From the NCBI RefSeq assembly GCF_905475395.1, contig NC_058337.1:26374983-26438982 (forward strand): a stretch of 64,000 bases of DNA, written 5' to 3'. This stretch comes from Chrysoperla carnea. Lineage: Eukaryota; Arthropoda; Insecta; Neuroptera; Chrysopidae. A program made the translations under genes and the position numbers. This document shows, one piece after another, positions 1 through 13,900 of this stretch (position 1 is its first letter; the number at the start of each line of letters is the position of its first letter). Below the pieces are notes generated by a model. It was not told the DNA's origin and did not search any database. It saw only the letters and a program-made list of their open reading frames with translations.

Positions 1-372
1 TTTTAATTCATCTCGTTTTATGATTGCATCTTGTGTTTTCAATGATGATTGTAAAGTTTTTAACTCAGCATCTTTAGATTTAATATCATCGTTTAATGTT
101 TTTAATTCATTTGTTACTTTTTGTGTTTGGGCATCTAGCTCTCGAATTTCTTCGTTCATTTGATCAATTGATTGATCCGTGTTCTCCTGTAAAATACTAT
201 AGACTTTTTGTTTGCCATATGTTTTCTCGATAATCTTTTTAGTCTCAACTAATTGATCTAATGCCTTTTGTACTGCCGCTTTACCGAGATCCTTTAAATT
301 TGTAACAAGATCATTGGCAGAATATGGACGGTTTTGTGCTTCTAAATATTTCAACACGGTATTGGTTGCCAT
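1..372 (-). CDS. PSMC3IP: HOP2/PSMC3IP homologous-pairing protein, N-terminal 124 residues (partial)
   Basis: Read from the minus strand, an ATG at 372 opens a frame that stays open to the window edge (124 codons, no intron). Residues 1-60 form the winged-helix TBPIP/Hop2 N-terminal domain; recognisable stretches are VLKYLEAQNRPYSANDLV near residue 6, AAVQKALDQLVE near 32 and the family signature KTYGKQKVY near 50. From about residue 64 the sequence becomes a heptad-like, Lys/Glu-rich coiled coil, as in the family. HOP2 pairs with MND1 and stimulates RAD51/DMC1 strand invasion in meiosis, in the nucleus. The family is usually about 200-220 residues, so roughly 80-100 C-terminal residues lie left of the window. 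The start is supported by its match to the family start. No second copy is seen. Confidence 0.93.
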   Translation of the reverse strand, partial: MATNTVLKYLEAQNRPYSANDLVTNLKDLGKAAVQKALDQLVETKKIIEKTYGKQKVYSILQENTDQSIDQMNEEIRELDAQTQKVTNELKTLNDDIKSKDAELKTLQSSLKTQDAIIKRDELK

Positions 373-867
373 TTTTCAATTGTCTGAAACAAAGAAACAA
401 TTGCATGTTATTGTCGATCAACATGGCAATAAAGTAGTACTTAGTTTCTATTATCTATTATAGTATACGCTTGATCAGCGATAACTAAGACGCATCTTCA
501 GTAACAACTCAGTGATAAGTTTTATATAAAACTTAGGTCGTAGTAAAATGTAATATACTTTTATAACTAAAAAACTATAATCTATTAAAGAACAGTAAAT
601 ATAAGAAATAAACATTGTAAACTGTTAAAAACTAGACTTTATGATTTAATTAAAGTCCCTGAAGTTTAGCCTTTAATTTTACCCTGGTCCAGTTGTCAGG
701 CGTGTATCTTAATTTCTGGTAATTTTCTCGCTCGTATTTTCAGTCGATATATTTTATTTATTGTTAATAATAATTTTAACAATTTATTTAGTAATATCCA
801 TAGTAATAAATAAAAATACAATAAATCATAACACACTCAAAATATTGCATTTTAGTAGCCCATGTAG
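373..867. other. Upstream region of HOP2, no gene seen
   Basis: AT-rich non-coding sequence directly 5' of the HOP2 start. It probably contains the HOP2 promoter and 5' UTR, but no motif is clear enough to name. Confidence 0.4.
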
Positions 868-1430
868 ATGAGTGCTTCTACGTTGGCGAGGATAATCCGC
901 GAGATAGCGGATCAGAGAGATATTATAAGTTGGACGTTGTGGCACCCGTATCTACAGTCTCAAGATATTAAAACCTCAAGACATATATTTTACCCCCAAG
1001 CCACTATCTCGTCGGAAGGGGAGGATACAATGTTGCATCTTCTCTGTCACTGCCCAGCTATTGCTACGAGGAGGTGAACTCACTTGAACGAGATAGTCTT
1101 TGACGACCTCTTCGACAGCTCCAAAGGGTTCATGGAGTAGTGGCCGGGGATGGACTAACCCTTTTTCGGTATCACAACGGACTCTGTAGTCTAAGTGTGT
1201 CCCAGGACAGTCACTCTAACCACAAGATCGTCACGTATACTTGCCAAAGTCGACAGAGATAAAGTGCTCGCACCTTCACTCTTGCCCTGACTGACACCGA
1301 AATAGCAACATGTACCTAATAATAAAGAATCCTCGTCTGCCTGGTCATTAAGAACATTTCTATTTTACGCGAGAAATCACGAGAAAGAGAAGGTAAAGCG
1401 CTCCTATACTATAAAGATGGATTCTTGTTG
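868..1430 (+). pseudogene. Non-LTR retrotransposon ORF2 C-terminal fragment, decayed
   Basis: The frame starting at 868 carries the C-terminal motif common in R1/Jockey-type elements: a disrupted Cys/His cluster with HLLCHCPAIATRR at its end, resembling the HLLCHCPAL(A/S)RRR segment downstream of the reverse transcriptase and RNase H domains. Stops follow at about 1077 and again within the next 100 bases, while residual coding character continues to about 1400. The piece is GC-richer than its surroundings, as expected for an inserted element. No reverse transcriptase core is present. Family assignment is from the motif only. Confidence 0.6.
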
Positions 1431-1446
1431 ACTTCGAGTTGAGACG

Positions 1447-1480
1447 TAGTTATTGAAATAAATTTTTATTTCAATAACTA
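1447..1480. repeat. 34-base perfect palindrome
   Basis: Two 16-base arms (TAGTTATTGAAATAAA and its exact complement) are separated by only two T residues. It lies just right of the retrotransposon relic. It could be the tip of a small foldback element or a chance cruciform; no target duplication was recognised. Confidence 0.6.
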
Positions 1481-3030
1481 AGCTCCTATACTCTTGTTGT
1501 AACCACATGCATATTTCTATGCATTCCCTTTCCTTGTTCGACTTCGGACTACTTCACGCGAGGATGGGACCAGACTTATCTAACGTGCAATTTATGCTGT
1601 TCTAAATTATTTTTAATGCAGTTCTAATAATTCTTAGAAAAAAATTAAGAACAATGTAACAGAACTTGTTGTTACACTCAATGTAAATAGTAGAAAATGA
1701 TAGTCTTATAAAACTGTCCTTGTACTGTACTTTTTTCTAGTTGTGAAAACATGAAAATAAGATGGAAAAAATTAGTTCTATAAATATTAATTTTATCTCA
1801 AACAACAACGTTCTAGAAATTTGTACAATTCTAAAAAATTGCTTAACATTATGTGGAGCAAAATTAAAGCCTAAAGACGTAAGGTACTAGATCACTTTAC
1901 TTCAATATTTCTGTTGAAATGTTAAAATCAGGTAGTAAACAAATAATTGTTTTTATTGATACTAACTCGCATTGCTAGTATACAATACAGAAAATAATAC
2001 CCATGACCATAATTTCTTAAATAATAACTTTCTAAAGTACCCTTTAATTTGCAAAAATCTTCAGCGAGAAGGTATATAGATCTAGCAATTTGACTTTAAT
2101 AGTTACCTTACCTATTAAGTTTACAGTTATATTTTTGAAAGATTTCGTAACTTAATTAAACCTAAACAATTTCGTGTCTATGAAATCAATCAATTCCACC
2201 TAAACTCTCATAGATCTTCTTAAAATGAACGTGTGAAATTCTAATAAAATACCATTATTATACACACAAAAAATTAAGCAATCCTTTTTTTAATTAATTT
2301 CAGTAGTTATATCAAATTCCAAATTTAAAAAGAAAAAAAAAACGAATTTACGAAAAAAAACATTAAATATTAATTGTATAAAGATCCTTGACATATTAAA
2401 ATGAGTTAAATAACATGTGATTATCGCGCATCGCAAATTAAATCAGTTAATTAAAACGTTGATTACTTACATTACAATGCAAACAGAATATCAAATGATT
2501 TATTTACTCAGCTCTTTTCTTATTGGCTTCAATAGGTATATTATTTGAATGAATAAATTTTCTTTAAAACAATTAACACCTTTTACTGAAAAGTGTGAAT
2601 TAAATTCATGCAATCGAAGATTCTTCATAATTCAATTAGCAAAAGATTTACACTCCAGAGAAAAACCGCATAACCTTAGAGCTCAAAATTGGTATATAGA
2701 CGTTATGAAGTATAACAGTATCGAAATAATGTAATAATGTTTTTTGAAGGTCTTGTGGTCACATGACATGGATAGTCGGTTAGGAGCAATGATCGAAGTA
2801 TCTTTGAAAGGTTATCTTTAATAGTTTTGACGAATTAGGGTAGTTTTGATACATTATTCACCGTATTATTGTGAAACAAAAAACTTCTTCCACTCAAGTG
2901 AAAATAGACAACTTATACGAGATACCTGTAATATTTTTTTTCGTACTAGGGACAATTTTTCTCTTTGCGTGCCATTTTCCGTGCAAAGACGGGCAATTAA
3001 TTGCTAATTCAACACGACAAATTTATAAAG
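1481..3030. other. Gene-free AT-rich stretch
   Basis: No coding exon or named repeat could be supported here. It may be intron or upstream sequence of the protease gene whose N-terminal exons were not found. Confidence 0.35.
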
Positions 3031-3447
3031 GACCTCGCACAATTAGATAGGAAAATGGCTTTCTGTGAAACTTTTTCAGGTCGGCCCCAAAATGTTCTTC
3101 GAATGGTTCTGATCAAAAGCATTCACGGCAACAAAATTTTTAACGAAGTAGTTTTTGAGCTACGGGCGATTAAAGCAATACATATATTTTAGTTGAGTAT
3201 ATCTGTACCATGTGTTAGTTGGTGCATTGTCTTGATAGTTGGTGCGTTGTACGATCATTATTAAGACGGTAGTCATATTGTCAACTATACTATATGTGTA
3301 GCTTTGATCCATTGTAGCTCGAAAACTATTCGTTAAAAAATTTTTACCATGAGGGCATTTGATCAAAACGCTCCAAAGAACATTATGAAGGCGGTTTGAA
3401 AAAGTTTCACAGTAAGCTGCTATTTTCCTATTTAATTTTGCAGAGTC
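3031..3447. mobile_element. Foldback/MITE-like element with about 145-base imperfect inverted ends
   Basis: The left arm (about 3031-3175) and the reverse complement of the right arm (about 3303-3447) align over almost their whole length, at roughly three identities in four. Both contain TGTGAAACTTTTTC, then TTGATCAAA and a TTTTTAACGAA block. The spacer of about 120 bases holds two near copies of AGTTGGTGC(A/G)TTGT. No transposase is encoded. Short reading frames here are by-products of the inverted repeat. Confidence 0.65.
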
Positions 3448-4410
3448 TTTTTATGTAAATGGTAATTTGAGTACGATATTGGGAACAAAGGAACTTAATA
3501 GTCTCTTATGAGCAAAAACAAATTATTTTTTATAAAAAAAAAGTTCATTTCTGGAAGCATTCCTAAATATTTGTTCCAATTTTTTTCAACTAATATTTAT
3601 GATAAATACCCCATTAAGAAAGGAATACAATGGATCATGGAAGATAATTGGTATTGAAAAAGATACAAAACTTCATATAAAATATGTAATTGATGATTAA
3701 TGATTTAGATGAAATTCAAAATCTAAATCAATCCTTACATTAATTTTTGTATTACTAGTATCAAACAGTGAAATTAACGACAACGAATACAATCCCTTCA
3801 GAAAATAATTACGGTTAATTCGAATATATGCTAAATAAATAGTGGCTAATCAAAATACGTAGTTATACAAAAATTTATTCAGAAATTGTGACGAATATGA
3901 AATTTTATTTCAATTACCTATACAGCTCTCATTTTAATAGATTAGATATTGATAAAATACCAATGAATTTTAATTATTACGAATTTCAATAAGTCCAAAT
4001 ATTCTACTAATATTATTTAGGTATTTCAGTTGTTATACTTAAAATATTTTAAATTATAATTGCTGAAAATGTTAAGGTAGTCCGGCTATTTGAACAAGTA
4101 CGGTGAATTATCTTTTTTTTGTGGTAGATGGTAGTTCAAAGTCCCTTGATCACAATAAACACAGTTTATGGACCTCTTGGGAGCCAAAATTTTGAATTAT
4201 TTCATTTTAAAATTGTGATTTTTTAACACAGTACCTTATGGAAGAACTCACAATAAGGTTAATTGTACAAAAATTAATCAGAGATTGAGTTTCAAAAAAG
4301 TTTTCACCATGAAGAAAATTTATCACAGATTCTGATTATATAAGCAAAAATTTTACCTTACGGCGCTTTCCAAAAAGAAAACATATAAAAACTTTGGTTT
4401 TTGACGCTTT

Positions 4411-4512
4411 TACGATACTTTTAGAGCATTTTATTACATTTACGTCATACAAATTGCCTTGTTTACGATATTTTTAGAGCATTTTATTAAGTTTACGTCA
4501 TACTAATTGCCT
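4411..4512 (+). repeat. Two-copy tandem repeat, period 53
   Basis: The block beginning TACGATA and containing TTTTAGAGCATTTTATTA then TTTACGTCATAC occurs at 4411-4459 and again at 4464-4512 with few changes. It is a simple local duplication with no coding content. Confidence 0.7.
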
Positions 4513-4967
4513 AGTTGACTAGTCACGTGACGGTCAAACTACTTTAAGTACAAAAAATAAGGTAAATATACTTTTGCGGAGACCTGGGAGCCTATAAATA
4601 TTGGTTTGCGATGTTACACATTTAAGAATTACGTTTCTTATCATTTACAAAAATTTCCTAAGGATAAAATTTTCTTGAACACCGTAAACTTACGATTGAG
4701 GCTTGATTTCAGCCACTTTAATTTCTACTTTTAATAAAATAAGTTAAGCCAAAATGTACATTGACTCCAAATATAAATACAATAGCGACGAAATCATTTC
4801 TAAAAACAATTGATCTGATACGGAATCCTAAAAATACAGTTGATAATGAAGTAAATGTATTTTGTAATTAATTTAATTATTTTTAATTTATTTTTATTTT
4901 TAAATTCTATATATGTAACCATATTAATATTATTATTACTTATTTATTAATGTAATTGACATTTAAG

Positions 4968-7900
4968 GGCCGAGATGCAACACCATACTTAGAACGTAAT
5001 CGTGTCGGAAGAGATGCAATTGATTCAGCAGCTGCATTAACAGATATGGGAAAATATTTATTTAAAGAAAGAAGATTACCAGTCTATGATATTGCTGTAG
5101 CAATTACCAAGTATGAAATTGTGATTTTATTTATTTTATCTAGTTTGAAGTTTATTTTATAATATAATATAATAATACTTTTACTTTCATAATATTTTTA
5201 TTTTATTATAGATATAGAGTGTTTCATTTGAATTTTTGCAGACATGCTTCATTTGTAACTTGTCTTATTTAAATAGGATGTCTAGAGTAAAATTATCCGA
5301 AAATAAATTTTGTAGAATAGGCTTTTGTTCTAAATTCGAAAATTTGGTTTATACGTTACATTAGTATCTGACTTACACCAAGAAAGTATTATTAAAAAAA
5401 ATACTATTTACCTTATGTATTTTGTATTTTAAAACACCAATTCAAATTAACTTCTAAAACAATGTAGTGTCGTGGCGTCTTGAATAACATCAAACCGTGA
5501 CATGCAATCATTTTTATATATGCAAGTTACAAGTATTTTCAAGTTTAAATGTTTTTGTATTTGTAAGCTTACCTAGTCTTTCATATGGCGTGACGTAGTA
5601 CCTTCAAAGTACATATGATTGGTGTTTGCTGTCACGTGACTAAAAGTAGTCCTACTTTTTGGATTTTGAAAAAATCTTTATCATTTTTTGTTACTGCTTT
5701 TCGAACAGGATCCTTTATCTACTTCCTTTCTTGAAATAGTAAATGTAAAATCACTAAGGAACAACTCAAGACTTCCAACCTACTTGGAATGTTATATAAG
5801 GCGTTTAACTTGTATTGTATTAGAGAAATCAAAAAGTTTCAATGGAAGCGTTATGCAGAAAAAAGCAATTTAGTTTTACAACTGTCATGGATTTATACAT
5901 TTGTCCTAAAATTTCCAGTTTTCCATCTTTAAGTACCTTAATATTAGTTCTTTTCCGCGGTCGGTAGCTACAATTAAAATAACTACTCAATGCTTTTAGA
6001 CGATTTTTGACAGGCAAACAACGTGGTGGATATGACAAGTAGTGCTATCTATGAATTACAAGTTATTAATTTTTGTACATGGTCGTTGTAACTTATCACT
6101 CATTCAAATCACTACCCATTAAGACTATTCAACATGAAACACTCTATATTTTAAAAACATACATAGAGAAAAAATTTATTATGTTTTTTTGAATGGAATG
6201 GAATTTCTAAAAAAATATTTTTTTCAAACAATAATTACGATTCTTTATTGTTTAAAATAAATAAATACTTAATAATAATCATCATAAAATTAAAAATAGC
6301 AAAATTTATAGTAAAATTATACAAAAATTTTTAAAATTTACCAATCTGTTTTAACATTTACTAATTCCTCCTTATTTATTTATTTTTAAACAAAACCGGA
6401 CATAAATAAATATTGAGGAATTTTGGAAATTCTTAGTAATTTGGTATATTGTTTATATTTTTATTTTTTCCATTACGGTAAAGTGTGTCCCCAATTTCAT
6501 TATCAAAAATTGTATTTCCTGTTACATTTAGATGAAAAATGTAGCCGTCCGAAGAAACCTATTTTAAGTTTAAAAATTGATAATAATTGCAGCAATAAAC
6601 ATATTTATATAAATTATAAAAGTGAATAGATAACGCAACGTTTAAAATTTTAACAATAGGGTTTTATTTGAAGGATTTTTTGGGTCTCGTAATCTTAGCC
6701 TTGCTTAATTGATGGACTCATTCTTAATTTGGCCTTCAATATCTGAGACGGGGATAGATTAGGCACTTCTGTTTTCGCTCATGTAAGAAAAATTTTGGAC
6801 CTTAACTTCAGAATGTGAAAACAAAATTTGGCCATATCGCATCTCGAAATTTGTAGAATAACAGTCATCAGATCATATTTTGATTTAATCCTGTTTTTTA
6901 ATTTTACGCAGTGGGTATAGAATATGGACTAATTAATTTTCTTTTTAATATTTCTATTCTGGATGTTTCTTCTTTGAAAAATCATTAATTTCTTTAATCT
7001 ACAAGCTGGGACAGAGAAGCTTGCGAAAAAAATAACATGAAAAAATTGGGTTTTTGTTCAACTGCATTTTCAAAATCTTGTTCAAAATCATGACAGTTAA
7101 GGCTGAAGGCATACACTGCGTGAAGTTCAAGCCATTCACTACAACGGCAATTTCGACGCACGTTAGATCCCTTTTTGAACGCTATTTAATTTTAACGTAC
7201 ATTAAAATCAACATGATCTCAGGCTAAGGATATAATAATACTTTTCTAATTAAGTTGTGGGACACACGGTTGTTAATGTCGAAATAATAATTATGTTAAT
7301 AGAAAATTTTAAAAAATATCATTATTTATAAATGACTAAATTTTCTGTTGCAATAAATATTTACATAATTATTTTATTTACATAATTTTTTTAGGTGTAT
7401 TAATAATTATTGTACTTGTTATTTTATTTTTGTTTTCTTATCAATATTTAGATATGATATGTGTCGGAGGCGGAAAGGTGGCCGCTGTACCAAAGGAACA
7501 GCCGGTAAAAATTTTCTTTAGTGGAAATTTGGCAATAATAATAATTCATTTAATGCGTGTTTTTGCCTGTGCTGTATATAGATTTGAATCATTAATGCTA
7601 AATAATTTTTTTATAACCAATTTTAGGGTTAAATCTAAAAAGAATTTTTCATAATTAGAATGATTTAGAAAAATTAACAAGGGAGAAATTTCTTAATTCA
7701 AATTTTCCACACTTTCGTTGTTAAAATTTGCAATTTGGTGCGAAATTAATCAGAAAAATTGTATTTATAGATTATTAGACTGCATATCTGCATATATTAC
7801 GGAGTTATTTATGGCATTTCTACTATCGATATGAAAAGTTGTAGCCTCAACCCAATTGTACCAATTCCAATGGAAAGATAATATTTTTAGTTTGAATTCT

Positions 7901-10900
7901 TTTTGTCATTATATGGTTTCTTGGGATTCACCAATGCCATAATAGTTTGAAAAATTCTAAATAATCGAAGAAACTATTTAACCCACCGAAACATTTGGCG
8001 GGTGTGACGGTTAAAGAATACGGGTTGCCTTTGTAAAGGGAAAAGCCACAAAGTAAAGTTTTTTCAACTAAAATACCCGGTCGTCTTTTTCCGATCAATT
8101 GTTTCCCGAAGTTGTATCGTCCACAAAAAGTGCGCTGGACGTTAATAATGGAATCAGGTGTCTCATACTGCAACACATAAAATTAATTATGTAGATTATT
8201 TACCATTTTTCAAACTTAGCCTCCCACCTGGCAAACTCAATGAAACCTACAATGACAAAAAACTTCAAGGCATACTCTTTCGATTGCTGTTGTGTAATTC
8301 GATAGATTTTTTTAGTTTTGCTTCAACTATCAGGTTTTTTCATTCATAAATAAATTTATTGTTGGAACAAATCTAAAATCTAAATCAATAATAGAACGGA
8401 ATATTATTAACTTGTTTTTCTAAATCATTCTATGGGGAAATATTTGGGTATTCATTTTATTTCATATTACATTAATATGAAAGATGCCTGCAAGGTTATT
8501 TTCAGAACAGAATGTAGGGTGGTACAGCTTTACATTAAAATCAAGCAAGGGAGTGCATCCAGAATGAAAATAAAAATGTTAACGAGACACAATAATTGAC
8601 TACTACTGATCGTTAGGGATATTTTATATTACGATTTTTAAAAAATGTAACTAAAATTTATGTATGTTTAATTTGTATACACGACATACTTAATCTTTAC
8701 AGACTTGATATGTGCAGAAGACAATTTGCCAATGATGTTTGCAACAGAGGTACAGCAGGTAAACGAAAACTTGATACATCACAATTTAAAATCGCCGCCT
8801 CTTTTGTTTTTTTATTTTTATTTTCGCACACACACTTTGATGTATTTTTGTTTTAGAGACACATGCGCACAAAGTGTAGTGTTGTTTTTTAATGTATTTT
8901 TCTCACCATTTTGTTTTTATTTATTGTTTCACTTTTTATTTTTTGTTTTAATGTATATTTTCGTACTTTTTTTATGCAACCTGCAATGTACCTAATTTTT
9001 TTTATTTAATACTATTATTTGTTTTAATTTTTCTTTCAGAATGTATTTTTTTGTTTTTACTTTTTGTTAAATAACTGTATTTACTGACATTAACTGAAAT
9101 GTAAGACTTTATTTTTGGACTTTTTTTTGACATTTTTTTATTTTTTGTTTATATCTTTGCTTTTGTTTATAACTTATTTACTGTATATATGTTTGCTGTA
9201 CTTTTGCTTAGTTTTGCTTATGCTTTTTGTATATTTTGGGCGTTGGTCATATTGTATAATTTCTCATATTAGAACCATAAAAAACATGTATGTTCATCGA
9301 AAGAGTAGAATAGAATTAAATCAAAATTTAGCCTTAAGGGATTGTTTGTAAAATACGTCAAGCTATTATCATCTCTCCTTTATTATTCAGTATTTTATGG
9401 AGATTCCTTACTGCAAACCATTCTGGTTGAATAGACAAAACAATATAAGGATAATCACTAGCCCTGCACAGTAATCTACATCTTTGCATGAGGCAATAGA
9501 TTCTAGATGAACACAGTAAACACGATGTATATAGCTTCTTTAATACATACATAACACAATGGTTAGTTCCGACTCGTACCACTTAAGTGCTTTAAAGCAA
9601 GTTCACTGAAAATACTTCCACGATCTTTATGGATTGCAGTGGCTTTCGGTCAAACTTTCTGAACTTATAGGTTCCGATAGTTCTAGTCAATTAAATCAAA
9701 CATCACCAACCATAAAAGTCACTTTAGGACTTCTTTTTATAAATACCTATTATGTAGATATTTATAAAAACCTACTATATATGGAGTACCTATTAAGAGT
9801 AGGTACTCCAGACATTCATGCAACCCATTGTGTAAGGTCTTTCTAAACAGGTGTCTTCCAGTGATCCTTGGTGGCGTGATTATTGCACATGTTTAACCTT
9901 TAATCCACATATATCTCGAATTTTGATTGCTTATATAAAATTTTAGTCCACTCATCAAAGATTACTAGAATCCACAGTTTCAGAAAATTTTATCTACCGA
10001 CAATTTTATCGCAATTGCATTAAAAATGATTCGTTTCAGTTTTCAAACTGAAAAGCGATGGCTGTTGCTTTACTAGAATTTAGGATTTGTCAATTAAATA
10101 GATAACGACTTGAGAAAAGTTTGGCTCACCTCTTAGGACCAAATAATGGATACATTTTTAAGTCACACCATACAATAATGGAGTATTTTCAATATGTTAT
10201 CAATATGATAAACTACTTTTTACGCGTTCATATATTCTATGAAATACGAGTGGAAATTAAACATTAATGTAGATGGGAATAAAAGTAATCACTAGAGATA
10301 TTGAAAATGTATTCATAATTCTAAACGCTTGCCATAAAATCATTAATACTAAAAAAAATAACAAAGCTGTTTATAGAACACCTTTAAATTTATTTTTGTT
10401 AATTTTCATTTAGGATTCGCATATGTTGGTGGAGCATGCGTTGTGAATAAACGTTTAGAAAAAGTTAACTCTGTGGCTATTATTGAAGATACTGGTGGAT
10501 TCTCAGGAATAATAGTAGCTGCCCATGAAGTTGGCCATTTGTACGTACAACATTATTTTATATCAATTGTTATAAGATTTAATAATAATTGTAAATTATA
10601 GATTAGGTGCAGTGCATGATGGAAGTCCCCCACCAAGTTACCTTGGTGGTCCTGGAGCTGAGAAATGTCGTTGGGAAGATGGTTATATTATGTCAGATTT
10701 ACGTCATACAGAACGAGGATTCAGATGGTCACCATGTAGTATACAAAGTTTTCATCACTTTTTAAAGTAAGTTAATTTGAAAACTATTTGAAAAAATTGT
10801 ATGCTTCATTTTTTTTCTTCATTTTTAGTGGAGATACCGCTACATGTTTGTATAACTCACCGCATGAAGATGAAAGTCTTGGGCGAGTATTACCTGGAAA

Positions 10901-13900
10901 ATTATTAAGTTTGGATGCACAATGTCGACGAGATCGTGGAACGAGTGCTTGTTTCGTAAGTATCCAGTTGATATGTGAAAGTATCCAGAAAATATTTTAA
11001 TTAAAATTTTATCCGATAAAATAAAATACACCACTGTTAACAGTATGATTTACAAAATAATAATAATAACAACAAGGAGTTTAGCCTCCATTTTTCAGAT
11101 ATCCATCTATAACAGAGGCCACTCACATCATTATTTTTAATCTTTATTTTATTTTTAAACTATTCATATATAAAATTAACTTGATGATGTTGGTGGAGTC
11201 GTTTACTTCGTTCTTGTCCAAGTGACGACAGTGTGATCAATTTACCGCCCTATTAAATATAATTATAATTGATCAGATTGCGCTGTCTGGGTTCGGACCC
11301 GCAACCTCCAAGTCAGAAGCCCAACGAGTAAAGTCGACTGTCAGAAGCCCAACTCGCACGGCCACTGAGCCGGTTAATTTATATTTATTTATTTATCATG
11401 ATAATGATATATAAATTATATTGCAAAGATTCGTTTTATGTTTACAGAAAGACGATCGTGTATGTGCCCAACTATTTTGCTTCGATTCCGGTAGTGGATA
11501 TTGTGTGGCATATCGACCAGCAGCCGAAGGTTCATCGTGTGGAGATGGTCAGGTAATATCACTTATGAGAAATAATATTTTCCCATATTTAATAAAACAA
11601 TGCCTTGGTTTTTTTTCAGTACTGTATAAACGGACGCTGTGTCACCGAACATGAGAATATAATACCAGATTATTCACAAAACACACCGTCATATATTCGA
11701 CGGCAAGATGTGAATGTCGACGATTTATTAGGTTATCAAAATACAGCGGCAACAGAACTTCGACCGTTGTATTACAATAGTACAACGCAAAGGTAAATAT
11801 ATTACTTAAGTTCGCCCTCTTACAAGAATTAAGTTCGTATAACTTATATATTTGGTTAAGGTTTTTAGCCTTTTAATCTAGGAATTTCGTGTTACCCATT
11901 GAACAATTCTTTGCTGTCTTTTAAATCAATCCAACAAACCGTAGTTAATTTTAAAATCACGCCCAAGACAAAAAACGTCATCATCCGCACAATCTTAATT
12001 AACCCACGTATGAAATTTAATGTCGTCTAAATACGTCAATTGTGCTATCATACAGTTTTAACTTCTGAAGTAGCTATTTATATGTTGTGCTTGATGTTCA
12101 ATTGAGTTTATGTTCATAGGTTCCACACAATTCAATGTTTGGAATCCTACTGATGATATTCAACAATTTATTTCTGTCAAAATCTAATTTCTGTTATTTT
12201 GAGCACATACATAAAAAAATTATCATTTCGATCCCTTTGATTTTGGTCTGTCCAAATTTAGATATAATAATAATAGGGTTTCGAAGGTTAAACTCTCAGA
12301 CATATACGTCTATAACAGAGGCCACGCACATCATTCTTTTAATCTTTATTTATTTTTAAACTACATCCGATTACAATTAAATTTTTATGATGTGGGCGGA
12401 GTCGGTTTTTTCTATCTTATCAAGCGACGGCAGTGTGATCAATTTGCCGCCCCATTAATTATAATTGATCAGACTTCACTGCCTGAATTCGAGCCCGCGA
12501 CCTAAGTCTAAATAGTCAAACGATTAAAGTTGATTGCGCTTTAATTCGCTCGGCCACTTAGCCCCTTAATTTCTATTCCCAAAAACAACGCAGTTTAGAT
12601 ATAAGTTATTGTTATTATTGATGGTCTTATAAAGTGTTCACTTTTAGACCAGTTCCATTTAAATCCAAGTTTGATTTTTCAAAGTACTTTGTATGATCAT
12701 ACTTGTGGAACAAGGGGCACATATCTTCAGCGTTGTTTATGCCGTGTAAGTAGGATACAAATCTTCATTGTACACCTCTACTACAGCTTTCTATTTTACG
12801 TTAAAAAGGGTTCTTAAATGAAAAATCTCCTTTCTCTTTACTATGTATCTGTTGGAAAGATAACTATTTACTGGGTAGCACACTGAAACCTTTTTTTTTT
12901 ATATGCACATTAAAATTAGACTAAAGATTGTAAATCTGCCCAAACACAAGATTTTTCTCTGCAACTATTTCCTAACTGTATGCACCAACAATTTGGCACA
13001 GACAGAAGAACATGACGAAGTATATTCAACACTTAATTATAATATATTATCCCCAGCAGTATTGTTTCATTTTCTACACAAAAGTGATGTAATTTTGATT
13101 TTCAGATTTGTTATAGTATGTATTGACTCAAAGAAAACATTAATTTTTGATCTTATATCGTTTGTAAGTTTTCCACTATCTAGAAAAAACATTATTTTTA
13201 AAAGTGGTTATAAATCTAGCTTATCTGACGTTGTGATCGAAATAAAAATTTAAATATGCTGTTTCCTGTCTTAATTGATAATTTTATAATGACTCCTTAT
13301 ACAACATGGTGTATTTTTTTAGTTGACATATGCTTGAAACTCGATAAATAAAAATCGAAGAATATACTTCAATCGAAAAATGTTAAGTTTCAAAGGCACA
13401 CATCTTATACCAGCATCGAATTCAATCTAAGTTTTCAGGTTCAAGTAAAACCTCACTCTGATTCATAACTGACAAACATTAGATGAATGCTTCAAATTAG
13501 AAAGTTGTTCTTTATAAAGACGCAAAAAATTTTTTGTAAACCGGCTAGTTTGACAGTAATTGGTAGAAAAAATATAGCTTTTTGTGCCTTTGTCCATTCA
13601 GTTCGAACAAAAATGGTCCTTTTTTAAAAAAGCTAACCAATTTTATTGGATTTATTGGGGAATTTTTTTCAAAGAGAGTCTAGATTTCGCAGAAACAATT
13701 GTACGAAATAACAATTTTGATACTGTACGGTTTAACCACCTTTTTAAATATGACTAAAAGATATGAAAACTATGAAAGTCATTGTTATTATCAAGAAGTT
13801 TTTATTTCGATCAGCTATTCAACCAAGCGAAAGATTACAAACTTGAATTTTGCCAAAGAGTTGATATATACTACATAACTGAAACTGAAATTACTGCCTT

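Noticed and set aside
5212..6149. Possible 940-base element with 16-base ATATAGAGTGTTTCAT ends
   Set aside because: The inverted ends are exact, but little of the interior pairs and no target duplication is clear.
8705..9351. Plus-strand frames of 96 and 78 codons
   Set aside because: Composition is Phe/Leu/Tyr-rich from T-runs. The first overlaps the real alternative exon in a different frame.
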